A DNA stretch of 21,162 nt from Chromera velia. Taxonomy: Eukaryota > Sar > Chromeraceae. The number at the start of each line of letters is the position of its first letter. Position 1 is the stretch's first letter. The notes beneath the pieces are model-generated. The model did not search any database and had not been told where the DNA came from. It worked only from the letters and a program-made list of their open reading frames with translations. A program made the position numbers and the translations under genes. This document shows, piece by piece, positions 20,872 to 21,162 of this stretch. The stretch spans positions 3,295 to 24,456 of the forward strand of contig JAHBMJ010001939.1 in NCBI GenBank assembly GCA_018398765.1, given 5' to 3'.

Positions 20872-21162
20872 GTGACCAAATGGGCGTATACCACCCTAAC
20901 GTACCTATAGACAAACACCTGCCGACACCCACTGACTCATACACAGACAAACACCATGTCACCTTTTGCTCTTATATTTTGCACCATTGTCGCATGTCTG
21001 TCGTCGACGCGCATGCGCGCGATGAGAGCGCCTACACCGCTTTTAGATAGGCCCTCACCTGGAGCTGACCATTTTTTTTTACAAAAAAAAAAAAGAATTG
21101 AAAAATGAAAAAGAAAACCATACAGATTCATCCATACAGATTAGTCGATGCAAAAGGTGGTT

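Larger units (their letters stand above)
19674..21162. other. right-hand region without an identified gene
   Basis: Upstream coding exons of the DUF11-type gene should lie here or beyond the right edge, because the 19673-19635 exon begins in phase 1. I searched the minus strand for the expected K-T motif and for a preceding TDTDDA repeat end, and found neither. A possible donor (GAG then GTAAAA) at about 19757 has no matching acceptor or recognisable peptide. Confidence 0.4.

Overview
The window looks like nuclear DNA of an intron-rich eukaryote. Reading frames are short and broken by GT-AG introns, simple-sequence tracts fill the introns and spacers, and two of the genes encode eukaryote-only housekeeping proteins. 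The lineage is not certain. The VTA1 protein resembles the plant LIP5 form, and the spacer between the two housekeeping genes is rich in TGCATGC/ATGCAT palindromes. A photosynthetic alveolate (chromerid-type alga) is my best guess, held weakly. All gene models were spliced by eye, using reading phase across introns and remembered family patterns; no alignment was run.

Left part (1-3.9 kb, minus strand): most of a VTA1/LIP5 gene, the ESCRT-III/Vps4 regulator of multivesicular-body sorting. Its 3' end lies beyond the left edge. It contains a 13-nt microexon and, in one intron, a hairpin flanked by long direct repeats. From 3.95 to 4.16 kb there is a CpG-rich, palindrome-rich spacer that is probably a two-way promoter. 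Next (4.65-8.26 kb, plus strand) is an eight-exon gene for COP9 signalosome subunit 8, whose predicted protein of 276 residues carries an unusual Gly/Lys-rich tail. The exon 2 splice acceptor of this gene is tandemly duplicated, and the outer copy is broken.

Middle part (8.3-11.8 kb): largely non-coding. It holds a 180-bp MITE-like element with terminal inverted repeats, an isolated AT-rich island of about 460 bp, a diverged 142-156 bp direct repeat, pyrimidine tracts, and one weak minus-strand reading frame.

Right part (11.8-19.7 kb, minus strand): first a small cysteine-rich, probably secreted protein with an apparent frame break near its C-terminus. Then comes a large multi-exon gene whose exons spell two DUF11-type extracellular beta-sandwich repeats, a family best known from bacterial surface proteins. 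The two repeats share the same order of intron phases and an identical 39-nt exon. They are separated by two large exons of unknown fold. One intron carries an 890-bp CAGA array and a 250-bp CATC array. The 5' end of this gene was not found. The last 1.4 kb shows no gene I can support, but holds a 26-bp inverted repeat pair about 600 bp apart, next to TATA-like and TGCATGC motifs.

Functionally, the two housekeeping genes (membrane sorting and protein-degradation control) share only the promoter spacer. The right-hand genes look like cell-surface or secreted proteins. I see no operon-like cooperation.
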